This document shows, piece by piece, positions 41,185 through 50,748 of a DNA stretch of 64,000 nucleotides (its first letter is position 1; each line of letters opens with the position of its first letter). The notes below the pieces were generated by a model. It ran no database searches. It saw only the letters and a program-made list of their open reading frames with translations, and was not told the DNA's origin. The position numbers and the translations under genes were made by a program. This stretch comes from Rhizobium sp. TH2 (lineage in GTDB: Bacteria > Pseudomonadota > Alphaproteobacteria > Rhizobiales > Rhizobiaceae), in contig NZ_CP062231.1 of the NCBI RefSeq assembly GCF_024707525.1, forward strand, positions 1,426,001 to 1,490,000, written 5' to 3'.

Positions 41185-43293
41185 ATGGATGAATTCGTGG
41201 AATGGGGCACCAAGCTGGCGCGGCCTGCCCGCTACGACGTACTGTTCGAGCCCGTCAAGATCGGTCCGGTGACGGCGCGCAACCGCTTCTACCAGGTGCC
41301 GCATTGCAACGGCATGGGCTACCGCGATCCGACGGCACTCGCCCATATGCGCGGCGTTAAGGCCGAGGGCGGCTGGGCGGTCATCTGCACCGAGCAGGTC
41401 GAGCTCCATCACACATCCGAGATCACGCCCTTCATCGAGCTTCGCCTCTGGGATGATCGCGACATTCCGGCCCTATCGCGCATGGCCGACAAGATCCACG
41501 AACACGGCAGCCTTGCCGGCATCGAGCTTGCCTATAACGGCATGAACGGCTCGAACCTCTATACGCGCGAAGTGCCGATGGGGCCGGCGCATCTGCCGGT
41601 CGCCACCTTCACCTATGATCCGGTGCAGGCGCGCCGCATGGACATGGAGGACATCAAAAATGTCCGCAAATGGCATCTGGCGGCGGTCCGGCGTGCGAAG
41701 CGTGCGGGCTTCGACCTGATCTACGTCTATGCCGCCCACGCGCTCGGCTTCCTGCATCACTTCCTGTCGCGCCGATACAACCAGCGTACCGACGAATACG
41801 GCGGCTCGATCGAAAACCGCATCCGGCTGATGCGCGAGATCACCGAGGAAACGATTTCGGCCGTCGGCGATACCTGCGCGGTGCCGATCCGTATTTCGGT
41901 CGATGAACTCATGGGCGAGGGCGGTCTCTACAAGGAGGAGGTCGAGGACATGATCGGCCTGATGGGCGATCTGCCTGATCTCTGGGACGTGACTCTGGCC
42001 GGCTGGGAAAACGACAGCCGCACCTCGCGCTTCGCCGAGGAAGGCGCTCAGGAACCGTTCATTCTGGGTATCAAACGGCTGACCTCCAAGCCCGTGGTCG
42101 GCGTCGGCCGCTACACCTCGGTCGACCGAATGGTAAGCCTGGTCAACAAGGGCATTCTCGACATGATCGGCGCCGCGCGGCCCTCGATCGCCGATCCATT
42201 CCTGCCGAAGAAGATCGAGGAAGGCCGTTTCGACGACATCCGCGAATGTATTGGCTGTAACATCTGCGTCTCCGGCGATTTCACCATGTCGCCGATCCGC
42301 TGCACCCAGAACCCCACCATGGCCGAGGAATGGCGCAAGGGCTGGCACCCGGAGAAGGTGCGGCGGAAGAAGACCGACAAGCCGGTGCTGATCGTCGGCT
42401 CCGGCCCTGCGGGCCTCGAGGCCGCGCAGACGCTTGGCAAGCGCGGCTATGACGTGACGCTCGCCGAAGCCGGCACCGAACTCGGTGGCCGCGTGCTGAA
42501 GGAGGCGAAGCTGCCGGGCCTCTCTGCCTGGATCCGCGTCGCCGATTACCGCAAGCTGCAGCTCAACCAGTTGCCCAATGTCGCAACCTATTTCGAAAGC
42601 CGCCTCACCGCCGACGATGTGCTGAGCTTCGGCATCCCGCGCGTGGTGATCGCCACGGGTTCGACCTGGCGCGCCGATGGCGTCGGCCACTATCACACGC
42701 TCCCGATGCGGATCGCCGAGGGCAGCCAGGTGCTCTCGCCGAGCGATGTGATGGACGGCCGCATGCCGGTCGGCGGCACGGTGCTCGTCTGGGACGACGA
42801 GCATTATTACATGGGCGGCGTCATGGCCGAGCTGATGGCCGAGAAGGGTTTCGACGTGACCTATGCGACGCCCGCCTCGGAGGCCTCGACCTGGACCCGC
42901 AACACCATGGAACAGCATTTCATCCAGAAGCGCATGCTGGAAAAAGGCATAAAGATCATCAGCTTCAAGGCACTGGAAAGCGTTTCGCCTGGCGAAGCCA
43001 CACTCGCTTGCACCTTCACCGGCAAGCTGGAAAAGATCGCCGCCGATTGCGTCATCCCCGTCACCGCACGCCTGCCGAACGACGCCCTCTGTCTTGATTT
43101 GCTGGCGCGCAAACCCGAATGGGCCGACAGCGGCATCGAATGCGTCACGGCGATCGGCGACGCGCTGGCGCCCGCGACAATCGCCCACGCCACCTATGCC
43201 GGCCGCCGCTATGCAGAAGAACTCGACCAGCCGCCGCTCGCCGAGGGCGAACTCCCCTTCAAACGCGAAATCACCGGCCTCGCGCCGCTATGA
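41185..43293 (+). CDS. Trimethylamine/dimethylglycine dehydrogenase-like flavo-FeS enzyme
   Basis: This 702-residue protein belongs to the trimethylamine/histamine dehydrogenase and DgcA branch of old-yellow-enzyme-related oxidoreductases. Cys41 in RNRFYQVPHCNGMG is the residue that in trimethylamine dehydrogenase carries covalent 6-S-cysteinyl FMN. Cys355, Cys358, Cys361 and Cys373 (ECIGCNICVSG, RCTQN) form the [4Fe-4S] site. A Rossmann domain begins at VLIVGSGPAGLEAAQTLGKR. The enzyme would oxidatively demethylate or deaminate a methylated amine; dimethylglycine is the best guess from resemblance to DgcA, but sarcosine- or betaine-derived amines are possible. AAGGAGG precedes the ATG. A cupin gene follows by 8 bp. 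Confidence 0.88.
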   Translation: MDEFVEWGTKLARPARYDVLFEPVKIGPVTARNRFYQVPHCNGMGYRDPTALAHMRGVKAEGGWAVICTEQVELHHTSEITPFIELRLWDDRDIPALSRMADKIHEHGSLAGIELAYNGMNGSNLYTREVPMGPAHLPVATFTYDPVQARRMDMEDIKNVRKWHLAAVRRAKRAGFDLIYVYAAHALGFLHHFLSRRYNQRTDEYGGSIENRIRLMREITEETISAVGDTCAVPIRISVDELMGEGGLYKEEVEDMIGLMGDLPDLWDVTLAGWENDSRTSRFAEEGAQEPFILGIKRLTSKPVVGVGRYTSVDRMVSLVNKGILDMIGAARPSIADPFLPKKIEEGRFDDIRECIGCNICVSGDFTMSPIRCTQNPTMAEEWRKGWHPEKVRRKKTDKPVLIVGSGPAGLEAAQTLGKRGYDVTLAEAGTELGGRVLKEAKLPGLSAWIRVADYRKLQLNQLPNVATYFESRLTADDVLSFGIPRVVIATGSTWRADGVGHYHTLPMRIAEGSQVLSPSDVMDGRMPVGGTVLVWDDEHYYMGGVMAELMAEKGFDVTYATPASEASTWTRNTMEQHFIQKRMLEKGIKIISFKALESVSPGEATLACTFTGKLEKIAADCVIPVTARLPNDALCLDLLARKPEWADSGIECVTAIGDALAPATIAHATYAGRRYAEELDQPPLAEGELPFKREITGLAPL

Positions 43294-43301
43294 GGAAAGA
43301 C

Positions 43302-43673
43302 ATGATGATACCGTTCAAGCTCGATATGGACCGCGCCGGCCTTGACGCCTGGGGCACGCCCGAGGATATCGGCGCCGAGACGCTGGAAGGCCCGATGCAG
43401 GTCTCCGGCAAGCTCACCTTCGGTACTTTCGAGACCCCGGTTTCGGGTGGGCTCTATGCCGCGACAAAAGGCAAGTACCGCGTCACCTATCCCTTCCACG
43501 AGCACGCCACGCTGCTCGATGGCGAACTCGCGCTCACAGATGAGGCGACCGGCGTCACCGTCCATTATGGCCCCGGCGACGGCTGGATCATCGCCAAGGG
43601 CACAAGGGTGATCTGGCACATCATCTCGCCCTCGATCCGCAAGAGCTATCTCGCCGTCACGACCGACATCTGA
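43302..43673 (+). CDS. Cupin domain protein (EutQ/DUF861-like)
   Basis: This 123-residue single-domain cupin has the core YPFHEHATLLDGELALTDEA with histidines of the first cupin motif and YGPGDGWIIAKGTRVIWHI in the second. Such small cupins are EutQ-like and usually of unknown catalysis. It follows the amine dehydrogenase on the same strand by 8 bp and is probably co-transcribed. The ATG at 43302 has GAGG upstream; a GTG/ATG four codons earlier at 43290 would overlap the preceding stop. A role with the amine dehydrogenase is inferred from position. Confidence 0.82.
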   Translation: MMIPFKLDMDRAGLDAWGTPEDIGAETLEGPMQVSGKLTFGTFETPVSGGLYAATKGKYRVTYPFHEHATLLDGELALTDEATGVTVHYGPGDGWIIAKGTRVIWHIISPSIRKSYLAVTTDI

Positions 43674-43762
43674 TGGTCGCAGCGGTAGGTCGCGACGTCT
43701 TGGCGATTGACGGGGGTGGGTCACCGGCGCTAACTGGCCCGGAAAATGGAGCCCTCCGCCCG

Positions 43763-44332
43763 ATGAAACGGCTGCGTCGCATCGCTATCTTGACCGTCAT
43801 GCTACTCGTAGGGGCGAGCACCTGGCTCGGTCTGCAATACCTCACCGGCAACGTGCACGAGGTCATCGCCGGGCAATTCTACCGCTCCGGCCAGCTTTCG
43901 GGCAGCGGCTTCGCTGACGTGATCGAGCGCTACAAGATCAAGACGGTGCTCAATCTCAGGGGCGAAAGCCATCGCCAATGGTACCAGGACGAGGTCGGCG
44001 CCACGACGCGCCTCGGCGTCCGCCACATCGACTTCAAGATGTCGGCGCTCAAGGAACTCACGCTCGAAGAGACCAAGCAACTGGTGACGATGATGCGCGA
44101 CGCGCCCAAGCCGCTGCTCATCCACTGCGAGGGCGGCGCCGACCGATCCGGCTTCGCCGCCGTCCTCTACCTCCAGCAGATCGCCGGCATCAACGAGGAC
44201 ATCGCCGAACTCCAGCTCTCACCCTATTTCGGCCATTTCGGCATTTCCTGGCTGACCGGCACCCAGGCCATGGACGAGAGCTGGGAGAAGTTCGAGGACA
44301 AAAGCGGCATAGAGGCGACGGGGTTTCTGTGA
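43763..44332 (+). CDS. Membrane-anchored dual-specificity-type phosphatase
   Basis: This 189-residue protein has an N-terminal signal anchor (IAILTVMLLVGASTWLGLQY) and a tyrosine/dual-specificity phosphatase domain. The P-loop HCEGGADRSG contains nucleophile Cys122 and Arg128 (CX5R), and LNLRGESHRQWYQDE precedes it. The catalytic domain is expected in the periplasm, which is unusual for this fold, or inside if the anchor orientation is reversed. It follows the cupin gene by 89 bp on the same strand. The substrate is unknown. Confidence 0.85.
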   Translation: MKRLRRIAILTVMLLVGASTWLGLQYLTGNVHEVIAGQFYRSGQLSGSGFADVIERYKIKTVLNLRGESHRQWYQDEVGATTRLGVRHIDFKMSALKELTLEETKQLVTMMRDAPKPLLIHCEGGADRSGFAAVLYLQQIAGINEDIAELQLSPYFGHFGISWLTGTQAMDESWEKFEDKSGIEATGFL

Positions 44333-44585
44333 AGAAGTCGTTCGTTTGGCGCTAGCCGCCATGTCGTGTCGTGCGTCCGTCGATCGCCGATCGACGGCCA
44401 TTTGTTCCGCGTCACATGCGGTGTCACCTCGGTCAATGGACGGCGGCGTCCGGCGCCATCCCTGGAGGCGTTGGCACATCCGGCGTTGGTCCAATCCTGA
44501 GCACGCGCCAGCCAAGGAGAGGGAAGACAGGTTCCTTCAATTCAACCATCGTCGCACCCGCTGCCCAACTCCATGGCCGGGACGT

Positions 44586-45521
44586 TCAATGCCAGCTGAT
44601 ATCGGTGTAGCTCGTGCTGATGATCGTGCCGCGCTCCTGCTTGACGATCCTTGGAATATCGGCCAGCGAGCCGATTGCGGCGGCCTTGCCGGTTGCCTTG
44701 GCGAACTGGCAGGCGGCATCCACCTTCGGCCCCATGGAGCCGGCGGGGAAGGAATACTTGCCGATCGCCTCGGGGCTGGTCTTGTGGATCGCCTTCTGGT
44801 TCGGCTTACCCCAGTCAATGAACACGGCGTCCGCATCGGTAGCCATGATGTAGAGGTCGGCTTCCAGTTCGCGGGCAAGGAGCTCGGAGCAGAGATCCTT
44901 GTCGATGACAGCCTCGACACCCCTGAGCTTTCGGTCGGCACCCTTCTCGTACATCGTCGGGATGCCGCCGCCGCCGGCGCAAATGACCACCGCACCCTTT
45001 TCGAGCATCCAGCGCACCGGCCTGATCTCGAAGATGCGTTTGGGCAAGGGCGACGGCACGACGCGCCGCCACTTCTGCCCATCCTGCTTGAAGACCCAGC
45101 TCTTTTCGCCCGCGAGCCGGTCTGCATCGGCTTTTTCATAGACGGGCCCGACGAACTTGGTTGGATTCTTGAAGCCCGGGTCGTCACCATCGACCTCGAC
45201 CATCGTCAAGAGCGTGGCGAAAGGCACCTCGAAAGGCAGGAGATTGCCGAGTTCCTGTTCCAGCATGTAGCCGATCATGCCTTCAGTCTCGGCACCTAGC
45301 ACGTCGAGTGGATAGGCCTCGTCGGGCTTGTATGCGGCGCCCTGCAGGGCAAGAAGGCCGACTTGCGGCCCGTTGCCATGGGTAATCACCACCTGATGTT
45401 CCTGTGCGATCGGCGCGATCGCTTCCGCAGCAACGCGGATGTTCCTGCGCTGGGCCTCCGCCGTCATGGGCTCGCCGCGTTTCAGGAGCGCGTTGCCGCC
45501 CAATGCGATAACGATACGCAT
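44586..45521 (-). CDS. arcC: Carbamate kinase
   Basis: This 311-residue amino acid kinase family enzyme has [33 protein letters not shown] and [20 protein letters not shown], all typical of carbamate kinase. It converts carbamoyl phosphate and ADP to ATP, carbon dioxide and ammonia, the energy-yielding step of the arginine deiminase pathway. The ATG at 45521 begins 3 bp after the arcB stop and has GGGGGA upstream. It is the last gene of the arcDABC series. Confidence 0.96.
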   Translation of the reverse strand: MRIVIALGGNALLKRGEPMTAEAQRRNIRVAAEAIAPIAQEHQVVITHGNGPQVGLLALQGAAYKPDEAYPLDVLGAETEGMIGYMLEQELGNLLPFEVPFATLLTMVEVDGDDPGFKNPTKFVGPVYEKADADRLAGEKSWVFKQDGQKWRRVVPSPLPKRIFEIRPVRWMLEKGAVVICAGGGGIPTMYEKGADRKLRGVEAVIDKDLCSELLARELEADLYIMATDADAVFIDWGKPNQKAIHKTSPEAIGKYSFPAGSMGPKVDAACQFAKATGKAAAIGSLADIPRIVKQERGTIISTSYTDISWH

Positions 45522-45523
45522 GA

Positions 45524-46528
45524 TCAATCCCCCAGCGTGGCGACGAGAAGGGCCTTGATCGAATGCAGCCTGTTTTCGGCCTGCTCGAACGCGACATTGG
45601 CCTCGGATTCGAAGACATCATTCGTCACCTCGAGGCCGTTCTTCATGCCGTAGTCGGTAGCGATCTGTTTGCCCAGCGTGGTTTCGGTATCGTGGAACGC
45701 CGGCAGGCAATGCATGAACTTGACCTGCGGATTGCCGCTGGCCTTCATGAGCGCAGGGTTGACCTGGTAGGGCGTCAGCAGCTTGATGCGCTCCTTCCAG
45801 ACTTCCTTTGGTTCTCCCATCGATACCCAGACGTCGGTGTGAATGAAATCAACGTCTTTGACCGCGGCTTTGGGGTCATCTGTGACCGTCAGACGGGCGC
45901 CGGATGCTTTTGCTAGTCCTTTTGCAATCTTCATGTATTCGTCTGCAGGCCAGAGGGATTTCGGGCCGCAAATGCGAACGTCCATGCCCATCAGGCAGCC
46001 GACGATCAGCAACGAATGACCCATGTTCGAGTGTGTATCGCCGACATAGGCATACTTGATGTCGCTGATCGGCTTGTCGCTGAACTCCCGCATGGTCATG
46101 ACGTCGGCGAGCATCTGGGTGGGGTGATACTCGTCCGTCAAGCCGTTGTAGACCGGAACGCCCGCCCATTTCGCCAATGTTTCCACGCCGTGCTGGGCAG
46201 CGCCGCGATACTCGATCGCGTCGTACATGCGGCCGAGCACCCGGGCGGTATCCTTGAAGGACTCCTTGTGGCCGATCTGCGAGCCGGCCGGATCGAGATA
46301 GGTGACATTGGCGCCCTGGTCGGAGCAGGCGACCTCGAAAGCACAGCGTGTGCGGGTCGAGGTCTTTTCGAAGATCAGGCAGATTTCCTTGCCCTTGAGG
46401 TGTTGCTGCTCGGTGCGGGCGTATTTCGCACGCTTGAGATCACGGCCGAGGTCGAGCAGGAAGCGGAATTCCCGCGGCGTATAGTCCTGGACGGTCAGCA
46501 GCGAACGATTGCGAAGGTTCAGACTCAT
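45524..46528 (-). CDS. arcB: Ornithine carbamoyltransferase, catabolic
   Basis: This 334-residue transcarbamylase has the carbamoyl-phosphate motif STRTR at residues 57-61, HPTQ in [12 protein letters not shown], and HCLPAFHD near the C-terminus. The gene context (arcA, arcC, arcD) points to the catabolic direction, converting citrulline and phosphate to ornithine and carbamoyl phosphate. GGAG precedes the ATG. It lies 40 bp downstream of arcA. Confidence 0.95.
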   Translation of the reverse strand: MSLNLRNRSLLTVQDYTPREFRFLLDLGRDLKRAKYARTEQQHLKGKEICLIFEKTSTRTRCAFEVACSDQGANVTYLDPAGSQIGHKESFKDTARVLGRMYDAIEYRGAAQHGVETLAKWAGVPVYNGLTDEYHPTQMLADVMTMREFSDKPISDIKYAYVGDTHSNMGHSLLIVGCLMGMDVRICGPKSLWPADEYMKIAKGLAKASGARLTVTDDPKAAVKDVDFIHTDVWVSMGEPKEVWKERIKLLTPYQVNPALMKASGNPQVKFMHCLPAFHDTETTLGKQIATDYGMKNGLEVTNDVFESEANVAFEQAENRLHSIKALLVATLGD

Positions 46529-46568
46529 GATGCTTCTCCAGATTTTTCACGTGTTTCGGTTTTGGCCG

Positions 46569-47798
46569 TCAGTAAGCTGGATCCCGCGAAATCGGGCAGG
46601 TCATGCAATGGCCGCCACCGCGACCGCGTCCGAGCTCGGCGCCGCGGATGGTGATCACTTCAATGCCGGCCTTGCGAAGAAGCGTGTTGGTATGGGTGTT
46701 GCGGTCGTAGGCAACCACGACGCCTGGCTCGAGCGCCACGACGTTATTGCCGTCGTCCCACTGCTCGCGTTCGGCTTCATAGGCATCGCCGCCCGTCCCC
46801 ACCGTACGTAGTTTCTTGAGGCCAAGAGCCTCGGCGACCACTTCGAGCATCGGCTTCTTGTCCTCCCGGATCTCGAAGCCACCTTTGTCGTCGGTCGGGT
46901 AGAGGCTATAGCAGCGTATCTGATCGACGACGTCGCGGAACAGCGTCACGAGATCGCGATCGCAGAAGCTGAAGACGGTATCGAGATGCATGGCAGCGCG
47001 GCTCTTCGGCATCAGGCAGCCGATCACGCGATCCGCGGCCTTGTTCTTGAACAGCGAACTGGCGACCTGGCTGACGGCCTGATAGGTGGTGCGCTCGCCC
47101 ATGCCGATCAGCACATTGCCCTTGCCGATTGGCATGACGTCGCCGCCTTCCATTGTCGACGTCGCATATTGCTCGTCAGAATCCCCCCACCAGATCTTGA
47201 AATCGCCGCCCTTGAACATCGGGTGGAACTTGTAGATCGCCCGCTGGATCAACGTTTCGGGGCGCCGCGCCGGCCAGAACATCGGGTTGACCGTCACACC
47301 ATTATAGATCCAGCACGACGGATCGCGCTGAAACAGCGTGTTGGGAATGGGCGGCGTAACGAACCCCGACGCGCCAAAGGCTTCGAACAGCATGCTCTTC
47401 GTCTTGGATTCCGGGAGATCGTTATTGGCGATACCGCCGATCAGAAGGTCCGCAAGCTGGTTGGCGGGCACCCCGTCCAACCACGGGCGGACGGTGTCCA
47501 CGACATGCATGCCAAGCGCATTGTCCGTGATCCGCCTGTCGAGCACGAACTTGCGTGCTTCCGGATCTGCGACGGTCTCGGCCAGCAGGTCATGCATCTC
47601 CAGGACTTCGACGCCTCGTTCCTGCATCTTCAGCACGAAATCATAGTGGTCTTTCTGGGCCTCGTGGACCCAGATGACATCGTCGAACAATAGATCGTGG
47701 CAGTTGCCTGGGGTGAGGCGCTCGTGGGCGAGCGACGGCCTGCACACCATCACCGTCCTGAGTTTGCCGACTTCCGAATGAACACCAAATTTAGGCAC
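46569..47798 (-). CDS. arcA: Arginine deiminase
   Basis: This 409-residue enzyme has the conserved start [20 protein letters not shown], the FDD site in [18 protein letters not shown], and the nucleophile Cys398 in [16 protein letters not shown] at the C-terminus. It hydrolyses arginine to citrulline and ammonia. The start is GTG at 47798 with GGAGG upstream ([10 protein letters not shown]), replacing a longer TTG-initiated frame. It lies 54 bp downstream of arcD. Confidence 0.96.
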   Translation of the reverse strand: MPKFGVHSEVGKLRTVMVCRPSLAHERLTPGNCHDLLFDDVIWVHEAQKDHYDFVLKMQERGVEVLEMHDLLAETVADPEARKFVLDRRITDNALGMHVVDTVRPWLDGVPANQLADLLIGGIANNDLPESKTKSMLFEAFGASGFVTPPIPNTLFQRDPSCWIYNGVTVNPMFWPARRPETLIQRAIYKFHPMFKGGDFKIWWGDSDEQYATSTMEGGDVMPIGKGNVLIGMGERTTYQAVSQVASSLFKNKAADRVIGCLMPKSRAAMHLDTVFSFCDRDLVTLFRDVVDQIRCYSLYPTDDKGGFEIREDKKPMLEVVAEALGLKKLRTVGTGGDAYEAEREQWDDGNNVVALEPGVVVAYDRNTHTNTLLRKAGIEVITIRGAELGRGRGGGHCMTCPISRDPAY

Positions 47799-47852
47799 GT
47801 TAGCTCCTCCACTGGTCACTGGAATCTTCAAGAATATGTCGGTCCAGCTCGG

Positions 47853-49325
47853 TCAGAGCGGGCTGATCTTGCCTGTAATGAGGAGATAGGCCGCTATCAC
47901 TGCAAGCAGGGTTATGACGACGGCAATCAGGGCCTCGGCGCCGGTGAATACCTTTTCGCCGTGCTCCCGCCGCGCCAGGACGTAGACAAGGATGCCGGGG
48001 ACGAAGAGGATCGTGCACATCAGCAGGTAGGTGAGCCCCGCCGCGTAGACCAGCCACAGGCCATAGAGCGTGGCGACCAGGCCGACGATCAGGTCGCGGC
48101 TGCGTCCCGTGCCGCCGGTGTAAGTCTCTCCGCTCAGGGCGAGCTTCAGCGCATAGCCGCCTGAAAAAACATAGGGCGGCAGAATGGCGACCGACGCGAT
48201 GAAGTAGAAGAACTGATAGGCGCTCTTCGAGAAGAAGCTGAGGATCAGGAAGACCTGGATCAGGATGTTGGTCGCCCACAGCGCGTTGACGGGCGAACCG
48301 TTGGCGTTCTCGCTCGCAAACCAGCGCGGGAACGTGCCATCCTTGCCGCATGTGTAGGGAATTTCCGCACAGAGCAGCGTCCATGACAGGAAGGCTCCGC
48401 CGACCGAGACCATCAGGCCGAGATTGATCATCGCCGCGCCCCAATAGCCGATCAGCGGCTCGAGTACGCCGGCCATCGACGGGACCTTGAGCCCCGCAAG
48501 CTCGGTCTGGGTGAGCACGCCGGTCGAGATCAGCGACACCAGGATATAGATGCCGAGCGCACCGATGAAGCCGATGACCGTTGCCCGGCCGACATCCGAA
48601 CGATTGGCCGCACGTGCGGAATAGACGCTGGCGCCCTCGATGCCGATGAACACCCAGAGCGTCACCAGCATGGTGCTCTTGACCTGGTTGACGATGCTTC
48701 CGAGCCCGGTATCGCCCTCGGCGCCCGACGGCTGGCCCCAGAAATTGAAGGTGAACTTGTCCCAGTTGAAGGCGATGATTGCGATAATCACGAACAGCAG
48801 CAGCGGCACGAGCTTCGCAACCGTGGTGACGATATTGATGAAGGCAGCGCCCTTCACGCCCTGGAGCACGAGAAAGTGCACGAGCCACAGGCAGATCGAG
48901 GCACCGGCGATGGAGATCAGGTTGTTGCCGTCGCCAAAGGTCGGCACAAAGAAGGACAGGGCGGAGAAAATTGCCACCGCATAGGCAACGTTGCCGAGGA
49001 AGGCGCTGAGCCAGTAGCCCCAGGCACTGTTGAAGCCCACGAAAGCTCCAAAGCCCGCCTTGGCGTAGGCGTAAGGGCCGGCGTTGAGGTCAGGCTTGCG
49101 CACGGCGAGCGACTGATAGACGAAAGCGAGCATCAGCATGCCGATGCCGGTGATAATCCAGCCGATGATGATCGCGCCCGGCGATGCGCCGCGCGACATG
49201 TCGGAGGGAAGGTTGAAGACGCCGCCACCGATCATCGAGCCGACCACCAGCGCAGTCAGTGGTATCAGCGTGAGCTTGTCCGATTTCTTTTCTGCCACCA
49301 ATTCCTGATCAACAACAACAGCCAT
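47853..49325 (-). CDS. arcD: Arginine/ornithine antiporter
   Basis: This 490-residue APC-superfamily transporter has about 13 helices, with VVGSMIGGGVFNLPSDMSRG at the substrate site in helix 1 and GPYAYAKAGFGAFVGFNSAW. The basic amino acid/polyamine antiporter pattern and position in the arc operon identify it as the arginine-ornithine exchanger. The start at 49325 is preferred because AGGTGA lies upstream; an ATG 14 codons earlier has no ribosome-binding site. It is the first gene of arcDABC and is divergent from napE. Confidence 0.93.
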   Translation of the reverse strand: MAVVVDQELVAEKKSDKLTLIPLTALVVGSMIGGGVFNLPSDMSRGASPGAIIIGWIITGIGMLMLAFVYQSLAVRKPDLNAGPYAYAKAGFGAFVGFNSAWGYWLSAFLGNVAYAVAIFSALSFFVPTFGDGNNLISIAGASICLWLVHFLVLQGVKGAAFINIVTTVAKLVPLLLFVIIAIIAFNWDKFTFNFWGQPSGAEGDTGLGSIVNQVKSTMLVTLWVFIGIEGASVYSARAANRSDVGRATVIGFIGALGIYILVSLISTGVLTQTELAGLKVPSMAGVLEPLIGYWGAAMINLGLMVSVGGAFLSWTLLCAEIPYTCGKDGTFPRWFASENANGSPVNALWATNILIQVFLILSFFSKSAYQFFYFIASVAILPPYVFSGGYALKLALSGETYTGGTGRSRDLIVGLVATLYGLWLVYAAGLTYLLMCTILFVPGILVYVLARREHGEKVFTGAEALIAVVITLLAVIAAYLLITGKISPL

Positions 49326-49796
49326 GATATCACCTGACGTTTGTGGAGATTGGTATGTGAAGGCCATGCGGAACCGACGAAATTCACAGCGCGACAGCCA
49401 CTACAAAGCTAGGCCGCGGCGAACGACGTCATTGTGGTTTTCGGTGCTAAGTTTCTTGTTCAGCGTGTGTTGAGAATACGCTGCGCGGTGCGCCCATCCA
49501 TTGTATGCAGCGCATTGTCTCAACTGTTCTTGTAATCTTATGCTGCCGTCACATGCCCGTTGGTTTGGGATACCGCCGTGTTCCCAAACTTTCAAGCACG
49601 TTACTGTAACGTGTTACTGTAATTTACGTGGTAATTGCGTGGTCATAAGGATTAGATGGTTTTGGTTGAGTTTGGGCTAGCCAAGAGTTAACCGCAACGC
49701 TTTGCCTTGAGATGCCCATCGAGTTTTAAACCGCAGAGGCATTCAGCCCTTACGCCTAGCGATGTGTATGCCTTTCTGAGTACCTGGGAGGACGAT
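49326..49796. other. 471-bp shared arc-nap regulatory region
   Basis: This region separates the divergent arcDABC and napEFDABC operons. It is more AT-rich than the genes around it. Apart from the tandem TTAC-GTAA motifs at 49602-49635, no full FNR/FixK-type TTGAT-N4-ATCAA site was found by eye. No small gene was recognised. Confidence 0.6.
49598..49635. promoter_or_regulatory. Tandem TTAC-N-GTAA operator-like motifs
   Basis: TTACTGTAA occurs at 49602-49610 and 49615-49623, and TTACGTGGTAA at 49625-49635, so three dyads lie in a row with centres 13 and 11 bp apart. The first is within the larger palindrome CACGTTACTGTAACGTG (49598-49614). Position in the shared arc-nap region suggests binding by a dimeric regulator. 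The regulator is not identified; the pattern is not the standard FNR box. Confidence 0.5.
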
Positions 49797-49985
49797 GTGG
49801 ACGGCAAGAGCGAATCTGGCGCGCCTATCGACCTCCGCAGACGCCGGCTGCGCGAGTTGGCGACCTTTTTCGTGCTCGCGTTTGGCATTTGGCCGATCGT
49901 CGCGGTTGGCGTCGTGGGCGGATACGGCTTTCTCGTGTGGTTCTACCAGATTCTCAACGGGCCTCCTGGCCCGCATGGAGGCTAG
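49797..49985 (+). CDS. napE: NapE, small membrane subunit
   Basis: This 62-residue protein has a short basic N-terminus (SGAPIDLRRRRLRELATF) and one membrane segment (FVLAFGIWPIVAVGVVGGYG). It matches NapE, an accessory membrane protein of unknown function in alphaproteobacterial nap operons. GTG at 49797 is chosen because GGGAGG lies five bases upstream. It starts the nap operon. Confidence 0.9.
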   Translation: MDGKSESGAPIDLRRRRLRELATFFVLAFGIWPIVAVGVVGGYGFLVWFYQILNGPPGPHGG

Positions 49986-49991
49986 AAGTCC

Positions 49992-50492
49992 ATGCTTGGT
50001 TCGGCAGCAACGAGACGCGGTTTCCTGTTTGGCCCGGGTGAGAGCCGACCACAGGGCGTTCTGCCGCCTGGCGCGACGGCGGAGAGCATTTCGACATGCT
50101 CGGGTTGCGGTCAGTGCGTCGCCGGCTGCCCCCAGAAAATTATCCTCTTGGAGAGTGGTCGGCCTCGGGTCGATTTCTCCCGGGGTGAATGCACCTTTTG
50201 CGGCGAATGTAGCGCGCGATGTCCGGAGGCCGTGTTCACCATGGCCCACGCAATTCACTTTGATCACGTCGCCAACATCCAGGATCGCTGCCTGGCCCTG
50301 AACGCTGTTGACTGCCAATCCTGCAGAGACGCCTGCCCGGAGACCGCGATCCATTTCGTGCCATTGCGCGGCATGCCATTCCAACCCGTCCTCGACGCAG
50401 CCTGTTGCACCGGGTGCGGCGCTTGTCTGTCTGTCTGTCCCGTCCAGGCGATTGGATTGTCAGCCGTTTCAAGGGAGCTCGAGCATGTCTGA
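49992..50492 (+). CDS. napF: NapF ferredoxin-type protein
   Basis: This 166-residue iron-sulfur protein has several [4Fe-4S] motifs: CSGCGQCVAGCP, CTFCGECSARCP, CQSCRDACPE and CTGCGACLSVCP. NapF is a cytoplasmic maturation factor thought to help NapA acquire its iron-sulfur cluster before export. The gene starts 6 bp after napE and overlaps napD by 8 bp. Confidence 0.94.
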   Translation: MLGSAATRRGFLFGPGESRPQGVLPPGATAESISTCSGCGQCVAGCPQKIILLESGRPRVDFSRGECTFCGECSARCPEAVFTMAHAIHFDHVANIQDRCLALNAVDCQSCRDACPETAIHFVPLRGMPFQPVLDAACCTGCGACLSVCPVQAIGLSAVSRELEHV

Positions 50493-50748
50493 CGCCCGGG
50501 ATTTCTGGCACGTCTCAAGCGCAATCGTGATGGCCCATCCCGACCGGGCAGCGGCGGTGGCAGAGACGATCGACCTCTTGCCGGGCGTGGAGGTTCATGC
50601 GGTCGGCGGCAGCAAGATTGTGGTGGTGATCGAGGGCGACTGCTTGGGTGCGCTCGGAGACACCTTGATTGAAATATCGGCGATGGCGGGGGTTCTTTCC
50701 GCCAACATGGTGTTTGAACAGGCGATTCAGCAGGAGATTGCGACATGA
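50485..50748 (+). CDS. napD: NapD, NapA-specific chaperone
   Basis: This 87-residue protein matches NapD ([40 protein letters not shown]). NapD binds the twin-arginine signal of NapA and holds it until cofactor insertion is complete. The ATG at 50485 overlaps the napF stop, and its own stop overlaps the napA start by 4 bp, so translation is coupled in this operon. Confidence 0.94.
   Translation: MSDARDFWHVSSAIVMAHPDRAAAVAETIDLLPGVEVHAVGGSKIVVVIEGDCLGALGDTLIEISAMAGVLSANMVFEQAIQQEIAT

Noticed and set aside
41473..43188. A 571-codon frame antisense to the amine dehydrogenase gene
   Set aside because: GC-rich codons leave long antisense frames open. It shows no motif, and the opposite strand has complete cofactor motifs.
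44333..44585. Open frames between the phosphatase and arcC genes
   Set aside because: Frames on both strands are short, and no motif, ribosome-binding site or conserved pattern was visible.
49326..49796. FNR or FixK binding sites in the arc-nap region
   Set aside because: The best approximations, such as TTGAGATGCCCATCGA near 49708, have wrong spacing for TTGAT-N4-ATCAA.
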